From positions 1 to 64,000 of the forward strand of contig DBXT01000067.1 in the NCBI GenBank assembly GCA_002309615.1: a stretch of 64,000 nt of DNA, read 5' to 3'. Under the pieces are notes generated by a model that saw only the letters and a program-made list of their open reading frames with translations, was not told the origin of the DNA and did not search any database. The DNA comes from Bacteroidales bacterium UBA1205. Lineage in GTDB: Bacteria > Bacteroidota > Bacteroidia > Bacteroidales > WCHB1-69. This document shows positions 23,951-32,894 of this stretch, piece after piece (the first letter of the stretch is position 1; each line of letters begins with the position of its first letter). A program made the translations under genes and the position numbers.

Positions 23951-26680
23951 ATGGACAAGGGCAAGAAAAAATTATTTTTATTTGACGCTATGTCAATGAT
24001 ATTCAGGGCGTATTATGCCCTCAATAAAAATCCGCGTATCAACTCAAAAGGGCTGAACACCTCCGCCATTTTAGGATTTGTCAACAGCCTGTATGAAGTT
24101 ATCCGCAACGAACATCCTACCCATATGGCTGTAGCCTTTGACAGCCATGGCCCTACCGTTAGACATGTGGATTTTGACCAATACAAAGCCAATAGAGACA
24201 ATACCCCTGAAGACATTATAGTATCGGTTCCCTATATTCAATCTATATTAAAAGCTTTCGGTATTCCCGTATTAGCCCTGCCCGGATACGAAGCCGATGA
24301 CATCATAGGCACCTTTGCCAAACAAGCGGAACAAGCAGGATTTATCACCTATATGTACACCACCGACAAGGACTATGGACAACTGGTGTCGGAAAACATT
24401 TTCGTATACCGCCCCGCCACCCATGGTGCCGAAACACATGTTCTGGGGCCTAAAGAAATTTGCGAAAAATACAACATACAAACACCGGAACAACTGATAG
24501 ACATACTCGGCATTTGGGGCGATTCCATCGATAACATCCCCGGCATCAAAGGTATAGGGGAAGTAGGGGCAAAAAAATTGATAGCCGAATTCGGAACCAT
24601 AGAAAATATGGTGGAAAACGTAAATAAAATAAAAAACGAAAAACTCCGACTTAAAGTACAAGAAAATATTGAAAATGCTTTGCTTTCCAAAAAATTGGCA
24701 ACCATTATATTAGACGTTCCCATTCCTTTTGATGAAAAAGCCATGCAGTTTACGGCACCTAATATGCAAGCCCTCTCTGATGTTTTTAATCAATTAGAAT
24801 TCAAAACTTTACTGCAACGCATACAAAAAGATTACCCCGCTGCCACTCCCTCATCAGACATACACTCGCAACCTAACTTATTTTCCGGCCTATTTGCTGA
24901 AACCGAAGACCCCGACGGCAACCAATACGCACAATATGATAAAAACATACAACATTATCGCATATTGCACTCTATGGAAGAGTTTTCCGTATGGTGCCGG
25001 CAAATACAAAACAACCAAGCTATAGGTATTGCCTATACCTTGAGTGAAGACGAAACCACACTAACATCCCTCTCCTTCTCCTCTCAAACTCAAGAGGCTT
25101 ATTGCTTAATGTGTTCGCCGGAGATAAGATCACAACAAGCGTTTTGGCAAAATCTAAACGCCTTACTCTCTCGTGCCGACATTACCAAAGTAATACACAA
25201 CAGCAAACCGTTTATAAAAATTTTACTTCTTCACGACATACCAATCCGAAACTATTTTGATACCATGTTGGCTCACTATCTTTTAGAACCGGAGCTCCGA
25301 CATAGTATAGATTTGCTTTCGGACCAATATTTACAATATTCTCTCCTGCCTTCCACTTCTTTGCAACCGCAATATGAGGTATGCTGCGAAAAAGCGGATA
25401 TCAGCCTGCAACTATATCCCGTTTTACAAGACTTGATGAAACAAAATATTGTAACAGACCTGTTTTACAATATAGAAATGCCCTTAGTAGAAGTGTTGGC
25501 AAGCATGGAGAATGCCGGTGTGAATATAGACGTGGCTTTTCTACAACAATATTCTCAAATATTACAATCCAAAGCCGAAACCCTGCAAAATGAAATTTAC
25601 GCCTTGGCAGGCGAAACTTTCAACATAGCATCCCCGAAACAACTGGGAAATATATTATTCGACAAACTCCATATTATAGACAATGCCAAGCTCACCAAAT
25701 CCAAACAGTACCAAACGGGGGAAGAGGTATTGCAAAAATTGAAATTCAAACATCCCGTTATAGAAAAAATACTGGATTATAGAGGGGTGAGTAAATTAAA
25801 ATCCACTTATGTGGATGCATTTCCGCTATTAGTCAACAAAAACACTCACCGCCTGCACACACGTTTTAACCAAACCATCACCGCTACAGGCAGACTGAGT
25901 TCCAGCAACCCTAACTTACAAAACATTCCCATCCGCGATGCCCAAGGAAGAGAAATACGCAAAGCTTTTATCCCCGCCGACGGGGAACATGTACTTTTAG
26001 CCGCCGACTATTCTCAAATAGAATTAAGGCTCGCCGCCGCTCTCAGCCACGACACCAATATGATGGATGCATTCTCCCAAAATTTGGATATTCATGCTTC
26101 TACCGCCGCACGCATTTATGCCGTGCCATTGGAGGAAGTGACTAAAGATATGAGACGTACAGCCAAAACCGTTAATTTCGGCATACTCTACGGCATGAGT
26201 GCTTTCGGATTGGCCGAACGGCTGAACATATCACGCCACGATGCCGCAGAACTTATCACCCAATATTTTGATAAATATCCGGAATTTAAAGCCTATATCA
26301 ACGCTCAAATAGAATTTGCACAAGCCAACGGCTACGTTGAAACCATTATGCACCGCCGCCGCTATCTTCGCAATATCAACTCTGCCAACAGCAACTTGCG
26401 GTCATTCGACCAACGCAATGCCGTAAATGCCCCCATTCAAGGCTCCGCCGCCGATTTGATAAAAATAGCCATGATTAATATATATCATGATATAAAACAA
26501 TATAATTTAAAAACCAAAATATTGTTGCAAGTACATGATGAATTAGTATTGGATGTGCCTGACACGGAAATAGATACCGCCAAAGAAATAGTACACCGCA
26601 ACATGACCACCGCCATCACCCTTCCCATACCCTTAAATATTGACATGAACATAGGAAACAACTGGCTGGAAGCACATTGA
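23951..26680 (+). CDS. polA: DNA polymerase I with apparently inactive proofreading domain
   Basis: The 909-residue protein has the three PolA domains. The 5'-3' exonuclease (residues 1-~290) keeps TTDKDYGQLVSENI and GIWGDSIDNIPGIKGIG. The polymerase domain keeps motif A DYSQIELRLAA, motif B RRTAKTVNFGILYGMSAFG and motif C VHDELVLD. In the middle 3'-5' exonuclease domain (~330-510) the metal-binding carboxylates appear lost: ExoI FDTETD is replaced by IAYTLSED, ExoII N-x-K-Y-D by NSKPF, and ExoIII Y-x-x-x-D by VCCEK. Only the fold-supporting FDTMLAHYLLEP remains clear. Pol I processes Okazaki fragments and repair gaps. The flippase gene starts one base after its stop. Confidence 0.95.
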   Translation: MDKGKKKLFLFDAMSMIFRAYYALNKNPRINSKGLNTSAILGFVNSLYEVIRNEHPTHMAVAFDSHGPTVRHVDFDQYKANRDNTPEDIIVSVPYIQSILKAFGIPVLALPGYEADDIIGTFAKQAEQAGFITYMYTTDKDYGQLVSENIFVYRPATHGAETHVLGPKEICEKYNIQTPEQLIDILGIWGDSIDNIPGIKGIGEVGAKKLIAEFGTIENMVENVNKIKNEKLRLKVQENIENALLSKKLATIILDVPIPFDEKAMQFTAPNMQALSDVFNQLEFKTLLQRIQKDYPAATPSSDIHSQPNLFSGLFAETEDPDGNQYAQYDKNIQHYRILHSMEEFSVWCRQIQNNQAIGIAYTLSEDETTLTSLSFSSQTQEAYCLMCSPEIRSQQAFWQNLNALLSRADITKVIHNSKPFIKILLLHDIPIRNYFDTMLAHYLLEPELRHSIDLLSDQYLQYSLLPSTSLQPQYEVCCEKADISLQLYPVLQDLMKQNIVTDLFYNIEMPLVEVLASMENAGVNIDVAFLQQYSQILQSKAETLQNEIYALAGETFNIASPKQLGNILFDKLHIIDNAKLTKSKQYQTGEEVLQKLKFKHPVIEKILDYRGVSKLKSTYVDAFPLLVNKNTHRLHTRFNQTITATGRLSSSNPNLQNIPIRDAQGREIRKAFIPADGEHVLLAADYSQIELRLAAALSHDTNMMDAFSQNLDIHASTAARIYAVPLEEVTKDMRRTAKTVNFGILYGMSAFGLAERLNISRHDAAELITQYFDKYPEFKAYINAQIEFAQANGYVETIMHRRRYLRNINSANSNLRSFDQRNAVNAPIQGSAADLIKIAMINIYHDIKQYNLKTKILLQVHDELVLDVPDTEIDTAKEIVHRNMTTAITLPIPLNIDMNIGNNWLEAH

Positions 26681-26681
26681 G

Positions 26682-27977
26682 ATGATAAAAAAAGTATTGG
26701 GAACCATAAGCACGCGAATAATATGCGTAATCATATCTTTCGCTCTGATGATTATCAATAGCCGCTCCTTCGGCCCTCAAGGAGTGGGTAGCATAGGTTT
26801 GTTCGTATTGGGAATATCCATACTGCAAATACTCACCTCCCTATTGGGCAGTAGTTCTTTGGTGTATATGCTTCCTAAATATAATCCCTTTCAAATAGTT
26901 TTCATAGCTCATCTGTCATCGTTGTGTATCAATATTATAGGCGGCATCATCATGCTGGCTTGCGGACTTGTACCGATGGAATACGCCTCCTGGTTTATCA
27001 TAGCCACGATATGCGTATCCGTATTTTCCACCAATAGTTCTATTTTACTATCAAAAGAAAAAATAGCATGGTTCAATGTCTCCGCATTATTACAGATGAT
27101 ACTATTGATAGTTTTCACCTTGTTCTTAATAGTTTATTCTCAACAATTAAAAGAACTGTCTTACATTATTGCCTACACTGTATCGTATTTTATAGTGGCT
27201 TTGTTGACCATATTCCCTTCACTCAAAGGTATGGTTTATTCCGGATGGAACGGTATTAAAAAGCTGATAGTGAATTTAGCCAAATACGGTATTATTATAC
27301 AAATCACTAATTTGGCTCAAATGCTCAATTACCGACTCAACTATTATATCATAGAATTTTGTGCAGGCAGAGCTCCACTGGGAATTTTCGACAATAGCAC
27401 CAAAGTGGCGGAATCTATTTGGATACTGCCTAAAAGTTTGTCGTCATTGGAATATGCCATTGTTGCTAACCGCAACGAAGAACAGGATTACATCAAACGT
27501 ATCACCTTATCGTTTGTGAAATTATCGCTTATCTGCAGTTTCATTTCCATCATCATCATCTTATGCCTGCCACCAAGTGTATTTACCTTCATTTTAGGTC
27601 CCGGATTTGAAGAAATCAAACCCGTGCTTTGCTTTTTAGCTCCCGGAGTATTCTTGTTTTCAAGCAATATTATTATATCCCACTATTTCTCCGGTTTGGG
27701 CAAATTCTCTGTCAACTGCATCGCTTCGTTTATAGGATTAGGCATTACCGCTATATTGGGTTTATCGCTTATTCCGTGGTTCAAAACCATGCCATATATG
27801 CACACGCTGATGCTCATGTCGGTCATCACATCTGTTGCTTATGCTTGCAGCTTTGGATATACGCTTATTCAATTTTGTTTGCATGCTCAGGTAAAACTTG
27901 CGCATTTTATCGTTAACAAGCAAGATATTCAACTACTTAAACAAGCTATTAAATACCGCCTGCGTCATGACCAATAA
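26682..27977 (+). CDS. Polysaccharide flippase (Wzx/MATE-like)
   Basis: The 431-residue protein has about twelve hydrophobic helices, and its N-terminal region NSRSFGPQGVGSIGLF is typical of oligosaccharide flippases (PST family). These move lipid-linked sugars across the inner membrane for capsule, O-antigen or exopolysaccharide assembly. The 3' end overlaps the next glycosyltransferase by 11 bases, so both probably serve one envelope polysaccharide. No polymerase or further sugar genes are adjacent. Confidence 0.82.
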   Translation: MIKKVLGTISTRIICVIISFALMIINSRSFGPQGVGSIGLFVLGISILQILTSLLGSSSLVYMLPKYNPFQIVFIAHLSSLCINIIGGIIMLACGLVPMEYASWFIIATICVSVFSTNSSILLSKEKIAWFNVSALLQMILLIVFTLFLIVYSQQLKELSYIIAYTVSYFIVALLTIFPSLKGMVYSGWNGIKKLIVNLAKYGIIIQITNLAQMLNYRLNYYIIEFCAGRAPLGIFDNSTKVAESIWILPKSLSSLEYAIVANRNEEQDYIKRITLSFVKLSLICSFISIIIILCLPPSVFTFILGPGFEEIKPVLCFLAPGVFLFSSNIIISHYFSGLGKFSVNCIASFIGLGITAILGLSLIPWFKTMPYMHTLMLMSVITSVAYACSFGYTLIQFCLHAQVKLAHFIVNKQDIQLLKQAIKYRLRHDQ

Positions 27978-29127
27978 GATAAAAGTATTTATGTTTTCGG
28001 CATGGTATCCCACCACTAACGATATGCTATTGGGTAACTTTGTTCAAAATCACGCATTAGCCATTGCAGAGCACGCTACCGTGATACTGATACATCCTTT
28101 TGAATACGGACACCGATACAACATACTATACTCCGACATACAAAATTTGCACGAAATACGCATAGCCTTCCCTTGCTGCAAACGTCATTTTTTCGGTAAA
28201 ATATTACGTACTATCCGCATGTACAAAGCTTATCACATGGGTATTCAATACGCCATGCAACATTTCGGCAAACCCGACATATGCCACGCCAACATCCTCA
28301 CGCGAGCCTGTCTGCCTGCCTACTATTTGAAAGTAAGATATCACATTCCTTACATCATCACCGAACATTGGAGCAGGTACCTGACCGGGAAAAAGGGGTT
28401 CAGCAATCCTATGCATATATGGTTGACCAAATATCTGGTATCCCGCGCCCGATGTGTCACCACGGTAAGCCGGCATTTGGCACAAGCTATGCAACAACAC
28501 GGATTACACCAAAAATATGTGATTATTCCCAATGTTGTGGATGAAAATATTTTCACACTTCCACCACAAAATGTTTCCGCTAACAGCCATACCATATTGC
28601 ACATATCCGGTTTGGACAAGGAAACAAAAAATTGGAAAGAAATATTGGAAGCGACAGCCATCTTAGCTTCCAAACGACAAGATTTCACCCTGCTGATGCT
28701 CGGTGATGGTCCCGACAAAGCCCAAGCTGTTGCCATGGCGGAACAAATGCGGCTAAGTCCCGCCATAGTGCAATTTCATAGCAACGTTCCCAACAATGAA
28801 ATTCCTGCTTTCATACATCAAAGCTGCTGCATGTTGCTATATTCCACCACCGAAACACAAGGATTGGTACTGATAGAAAGTATGTTCTGCGGAAAACCCG
28901 TGATTGCTTCCGATATTTCCTCCATACAAGAAACCATAGGCGACAACAACGGAATTTTGGTACCGCTACACCAACCGGCCCTATTGGCACAAGCCATAAA
29001 CAACATGTTGGAAAACGCCGGAGACTATGCTCCCGAAGATTTACGAAATTTTGCAATAAAACGCTATGGGAAACAAGCTGTAGGAACGGCATTTTTACAA
29101 TTATACCGACAATATATCCATCAATAA
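27967..29127 (+). CDS. GT4 family glycosyltransferase
   Basis: The 386-residue protein starts with KVFMFSAWYPTTNDMLLGNF, the GT-B N-terminal domain of GT4 enzymes acting in polysaccharide synthesis. The donor-binding domain has NVVDENIFTLPP, LMLGDGPDK near 240, and the E-x7-E region TTETQGLVLIESMFCGKPV near 295. The ATG at 27967 was chosen over in-frame starts inside the flippase gene because it opens the first beta-strand. Transferred sugar unknown. Confidence 0.87.
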   Translation: MTNKIKVFMFSAWYPTTNDMLLGNFVQNHALAIAEHATVILIHPFEYGHRYNILYSDIQNLHEIRIAFPCCKRHFFGKILRTIRMYKAYHMGIQYAMQHFGKPDICHANILTRACLPAYYLKVRYHIPYIITEHWSRYLTGKKGFSNPMHIWLTKYLVSRARCVTTVSRHLAQAMQQHGLHQKYVIIPNVVDENIFTLPPQNVSANSHTILHISGLDKETKNWKEILEATAILASKRQDFTLLMLGDGPDKAQAVAMAEQMRLSPAIVQFHSNVPNNEIPAFIHQSCCMLLYSTTETQGLVLIESMFCGKPVIASDISSIQETIGDNNGILVPLHQPALLAQAINNMLENAGDYAPEDLRNFAIKRYGKQAVGTAFLQLYRQYIHQ

Positions 29128-29156
29128 ACCAATAGAAATCAAAAATATTTAACAAT

Positions 29157-29702
29157 ATGATAATCCGACAAACAAAAAAGCTAAGCCCCCTGCTGATTAT
29201 AATATCCTTATGGGCAGGAATAAATGCTTGCGCCCCGAAAAACAACAATAAAGAAATAAAATCGTCTCAAACCATGAACAAAACACTTGTAGTTTATTTT
29301 TCAGCCACCGGCACCACCAAAGCTGCTGCCACCCAACTTGCCAAAGAGAAAAATGCAGATATGTTTGAAATTGTTCCTGCACAACCTTACACCGATGCCG
29401 ACCTTGACTGGAAAGACAAACAATCGCGTTCCACTTTGGAAATGAAAGACAAATCTTCTCGTCCTTCCATTAAAGAAGTGTGCGAAAACATAGCAGACTA
29501 TGACACCATATGGATAGGTTTTCCCGTATGGTGGTATACTGCTCCCACCATTGTTAACACTTTTATAGAAGCCCACGATTTGAGCGGAAAAATTGTCAAT
29601 GTATTTGCCACCAGCGGTGGCAGCGGTGTTAAAGGTTCGGCTGAAGACCTCAAAAAAACTTACCCGCAATACCATTGGGGGGAAAGCCGATTGATGAATT
29701 AA
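29157..29702 (+). CDS. Flavodoxin with lipoprotein-type N-terminus
   Basis: The 181-residue protein has a flavodoxin domain from residue ~41: VVYFSATGTTKAAA is the FMN phosphate loop, and IWIGFPVWWYTAP and FATSGGSGVKGS line the isoalloxazine. Residues 1-39 look like a lipoprotein signal: KK, a hydrophobic core (LLIIISLWAG) and Cys25 in INACAP. If used, it would place the protein on the periplasmic side. An internal ATG at 29274 (Met40) would instead yield a normal-length cytoplasmic flavodoxin. Lipoprotein flavodoxins are known in Bacteroidetes. Its redox partner is unknown. Confidence 0.85.
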   Translation: MIIRQTKKLSPLLIIISLWAGINACAPKNNNKEIKSSQTMNKTLVVYFSATGTTKAAATQLAKEKNADMFEIVPAQPYTDADLDWKDKQSRSTLEMKDKSSRPSIKEVCENIADYDTIWIGFPVWWYTAPTIVNTFIEAHDLSGKIVNVFATSGGSGVKGSAEDLKKTYPQYHWGESRLMN

Positions 29703-29819
29703 TATTCCGCCTGCGAGCTACCCTTTTTCCTATTGACAAGCAATACCGGATAACTTGAGAATCATCAACTTTTTGTTGAGAAAGGGATATGCTTGCTTAA
29801 AACATTCCCGTTAAACTAT

Positions 29820-29858
29820 AGATGGCTGTTTTCGCATGAAAACAGCCATCTGTTTTTG
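29820..29858 (+). terminator. Strong Rho-independent terminator
   Basis: GATGGCTGTTTTC (29821-29833) pairs perfectly with GAAAACAGCCATC (29838-29850) around GCAT, extended by one A-T pair, and TGTTTTTG follows. It ends the flavodoxin transcript. By symmetry it may also stop the convergent htpX transcript. Confidence 0.85.
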
Positions 29859-29879
29859 TATTCATTTGTCGAATGTAGA

Positions 29880-30902
29880 TTATGCTTCTGTTTTAAATTT
29901 GGGAAGGTCATTCTTTCCCATAATGGTTTGGTATGCTTTGCAATAATTTTCATACGTGGTTCCCTCCGACATAGCCCTGAGTATAGCTATACGTTTTTGA
30001 ATGGGAGGATGCGTGGAATACAAATTGGTAACATGTTCTTTTATTTTCGGCTTGTTGATGCACATGGCGGCAGCCGTTGTTCCGGGATTAAACACTTCCG
30101 TGTCTCCCGATATTTTTTGCAGTGCATCAGCTAAAGCGGAAGGGTCTTGTGTAAATTTTACCGCCATGGTGTCCGCTAAATATTCCCGCTTACGCGACAA
30201 AGAGAAATAAAACAATTGAGCTACGGTTCCGCCCAACAATGCCAAAATCACCACCACGGCAATGAATATCAAATATATCAAGCCGTTGTTGCCGCCGGAA
30301 GAAGACCTGTTTCTACCTCCCATTCTGCCATAGAAAACCATACGGGTAAGCACTTGTGACAACATAACTATGGTACACATCATCACACCGGCAAAAGTCA
30401 TATACATCACATCCCTGTTATATATATGTGACATTTCATGAGCCATCACCCCTTGAATTTCATGTCGGTTCAAGGTGTTACGCAGACCCGCCGTGATGGC
30501 TACCACACTATTTTCCGGCTTGCTTCCTGCCGCAAAAGCATTCATAGCAGGAGTGTTGATAAGATATATTTTCGGCATAGGCAATCCCGAAGCCATGGTG
30601 AGCTCTTCTATAATATTGTACATCATAGGATCCTCCTCTTTGGTAAGCTCTTTGGCATCCATACCGCTAAGCACCACCTGTGCCCCTTTTTTATAAGCTA
30701 TCCATGCCTGCACAGCCCACAAAACAAGAGCTATCAACATGCCTATAATAGTATAGGGCCCTATAATAGTATTATATCCGCCATAGCCGGAATTAATATC
30801 AAACCAAAATCCTAATCCTGCGCCTAATATTAATAATATCAGACCCATGGCTAAAAATACGATAACCGATTTTCGCTTATTTTTAGCTATTAATTCGTAC
30901 AT
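29880..30902 (-). CDS. htpX: M48 family membrane protease HtpX
   Basis: The 340-residue protein has two N-terminal helices (residues ~12-32 and 48-70), zinc motif HEMSH at 155-159, two central helices (~164-185 and 205-232), and the downstream third ligand in REYLADTMAVKF. HtpX degrades misfolded inner-membrane proteins from the cytoplasmic face. The gene follows lemA by 5 bases, a frequent pairing, suggesting a joint role in membrane quality control. Confidence 0.9.
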   Translation of the reverse strand: MYELIAKNKRKSVIVFLAMGLILLILGAGLGFWFDINSGYGGYNTIIGPYTIIGMLIALVLWAVQAWIAYKKGAQVVLSGMDAKELTKEEDPMMYNIIEELTMASGLPMPKIYLINTPAMNAFAAGSKPENSVVAITAGLRNTLNRHEIQGVMAHEMSHIYNRDVMYMTFAGVMMCTIVMLSQVLTRMVFYGRMGGRNRSSSGGNNGLIYLIFIAVVVILALLGGTVAQLFYFSLSRKREYLADTMAVKFTQDPSALADALQKISGDTEVFNPGTTAAAMCINKPKIKEHVTNLYSTHPPIQKRIAILRAMSEGTTYENYCKAYQTIMGKNDLPKFKTEA

Positions 30903-30907
30903 ATCAC

Positions 30908-31459
30908 TTAAAACGAAACTTTAGGGGCCTGGCGAGCTTCGGTAGTAGATAATTCAAACAAATCTCTTTTGGTAAAATGAAACATCCCTGCTATAATATT
31001 GTTAGGGAATATTTGTATTTTATTGTTATATGTGGTTACCACCTGATTGTACAACTGACGTGAAAACGATATCTTATTTTCAGTGGAAGCCAATTCTTCT
31101 TGCAACTGCAAGAAATTGGTGTTGGCTTTCAATTCCGGATATGCTTCCAATTGCACTTTTAATCCCGATAAAACAGAGGTTAGTTGATTGTTAGCTTCGG
31201 CTCTTTCTGCCATAGTGGTGGCATTCATAGCCTGTGTACGCAACTCCGTTACCTTGGTAAGGGTTTCGCTTTCGTGTTTGGCATAGCCTTTTACTGTTTC
31301 CACCAAATTCGGAATGAGTGCATAGCGGCGTTCCAACTGCACGTCTACATTGTGCCATTCTTGATCCACCATATTTCTTGATTTAACCATTCCGTTGTAC
31401 ATAGATATTACCCATAATACCAATAAAACTACTACTCCTATGATAATAATTGCTGTCAT
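30908..31459 (-). CDS. lemA: LemA family membrane protein
   Basis: The 183-residue protein has an N-terminal helix (IIIIGVVVLLVLWVISMYNG) and a long helical bundle with LemA signatures: LVEQ-like VDQEWHNVDVQLERRYALIP near 37-56, VKGYAKHE, and SRQLYNQVVTTYN followed by FPNNIIAGMF. The family has an unknown biochemical function, but it is commonly encoded beside htpX, as here. Confidence 0.9.
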   Translation of the reverse strand: MTAIIIIGVVVLLVLWVISMYNGMVKSRNMVDQEWHNVDVQLERRYALIPNLVETVKGYAKHESETLTKVTELRTQAMNATTMAERAEANNQLTSVLSGLKVQLEAYPELKANTNFLQLQEELASTENKISFSRQLYNQVVTTYNNKIQIFPNNIIAGMFHFTKRDLFELSTTEARQAPKVSF

Positions 31460-31510
31460 AATTTGTTGATTATTAATTGTTAATTGTTTATTTACTATTT
31501 ATTATTCTGT

Positions 31511-32281
31511 TTAATCCGCAAAGTTTTCCAAATCCATAACATTAAACACCGGTCCTTCTGTGCATACGCATTTGTGTCCTTCGCGGGTTTTGGTTACACA
31601 ACACAAGCATGCTCCCACCCCGCAAGCCATGGTGTTCTCTAACGAAACCATACAAGGGATGTTTTGCTCTATGGCAACTTTTGCCACTGCTTTCATCATC
31701 ACTTGCGGACCACAGGTATATATTTTATCAAAATCTCGTACTTTCTTCATCAAACTATGTTGTGTAACCATAGCTTTTTCTCCTTCCGAACCGTCATCGG
31801 TGCATAAATACACATCGGCTATGCCGTTGAAATAAGTTTTAAGCGTAAGAAATCGGGCGGATTTGCCACCTAACAAAACAGCCGGTTTAATTCCTTTAGC
31901 ATAAAAATTTTTAGCCAAATACACCAAAGGAGCTATTCCGCATCCCCCTCCTATCAACAAAGGCCTTTGGCTGTCAGTATCAAAACCTTTACCCAACGGA
32001 TACACTATATTAAGGCTGTCTCCTGTTTGCATATTCGACATTTTGCCGGTGCCGTTGCCCACCTTGCGTATGTAAAAACGCAAGGTATTATTTTCTACAT
32101 CCACATCGCAAATAGAAATGGGCCTTCTCAAAAAAGTTTGACGGGTATCCGGAATCATCACATTGACAAATTGCCCGGGCTCAATATGTTCCAATTTTTC
32201 TACGCATTGCACCTCTATTTCAAAAAGTTCGTCGCAAATGTGATGTATGCTTACTACTTTAAAATCGGCTATTCTTTTCAT
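31511..32281 (-). CDS. pyrK: Dihydroorotate dehydrogenase electron-transfer subunit
   Basis: The 256-residue protein has a ferredoxin-reductase fold: FAD-binding RRPISICDV near 53, NAD-binding GGGCGIAPLVYLAKN near 108 and the C-terminal [2Fe-2S] cysteines in CGVGACLCC plus KCVCTEGPVF. PyrK passes electrons from the class 1B dihydroorotate dehydrogenase (PyrDB) to NAD in pyrimidine synthesis. pyrD is often adjacent in related genomes but is not beside it here; lemA follows after 51 bases. Confidence 0.9.
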   Translation of the reverse strand: MKRIADFKVVSIHHICDELFEIEVQCVEKLEHIEPGQFVNVMIPDTRQTFLRRPISICDVDVENNTLRFYIRKVGNGTGKMSNMQTGDSLNIVYPLGKGFDTDSQRPLLIGGGCGIAPLVYLAKNFYAKGIKPAVLLGGKSARFLTLKTYFNGIADVYLCTDDGSEGEKAMVTQHSLMKKVRDFDKIYTCGPQVMMKAVAKVAIEQNIPCMVSLENTMACGVGACLCCVTKTREGHKCVCTEGPVFNVMDLENFAD

Positions 32282-32351
32282 TATTCAGGCTACCTTTAAA
32301 ATAAAATAACGATATATTCCGCTTTTTATTATATCCTTTATTGAATGCTCA

Positions 32352-32846
32352 TCAAAATTTTCTATCTTGATGATATACTTCCATATTTTGAGGGGTTTTA
32401 TTTGATATATCAAAACGCAGGCAGGTAATTGCTTTATGAAATCCAAATGTTCCGGCAGCCCCCGGATTTAAGGATAGTGTTTTCCTTTCATGGTCGTATA
32501 TCACTTTCAAAATATGAGAATGTCCGCACACGAATATATCGGGCTCATACTGTTGCAACAAAAGCTTGCTTGCTGCATTATATTTAGGGGGATAGCCTCC
32601 TATATGGGTCATCAATATTTTAAGCCCTTCTGCTTCAAAACAGCTCACTTGCGGACATACATTCCGTATATCATTACCGTCTATATTACCATACACGGCT
32701 TTGAGCGGACGAAACGCCTGCAATTCTTCCCATACTTCCATGGAACCTATATCACCTGCATGCCATATTTGATGGCATGAACTTAAAAACTGTTTTACCT
32801 GCGGCAACAATATTCCGTGCGTATCAGAAAGGACTCCTATTTTCAT
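32352..32846 (-). CDS. YfcE-type metallophosphoesterase
   Basis: The 164-residue protein has all the calcineurin-like metal motifs: VLSDTHG (residue ~5), HAGDIGS (~35), VYGNIDGND (~58), MTHIGG (~81) and CGHSHILK (~107). This matches the YfcE/MJ0936 phosphodiesterase family, which hydrolyses phosphodiesters in vitro with unclear cellular substrate. The start at 32846 (MKIGVLSDTHG) is preferred over an upstream ATG that would lie inside the terminator of the preceding operon. Confidence 0.88.
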   Translation of the reverse strand: MKIGVLSDTHGILLPQVKQFLSSCHQIWHAGDIGSMEVWEELQAFRPLKAVYGNIDGNDIRNVCPQVSCFEAEGLKILMTHIGGYPPKYNAASKLLLQQYEPDIFVCGHSHILKVIYDHERKTLSLNPGAAGTFGFHKAITCLRFDISNKTPQNMEVYHQDRKF

Positions 32847-32862
32847 TATGCGTATTATAAAA

Positions 32863-32888
32863 AAAAAGTTGCCTTGCGGCAACTTTTT
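32863..32888 (-). terminator. Terminator of the PorE-like operon
   Basis: AAAAAGTTGCC (32863-32873) pairs with GGCAACTTTTT (32878-32888) around TTGC. It lies just after the stop of the OmpA-family gene at 32895 and separates it from the phosphoesterase gene. Confidence 0.8.
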
Positions 32889-32894
32889 AAATCA

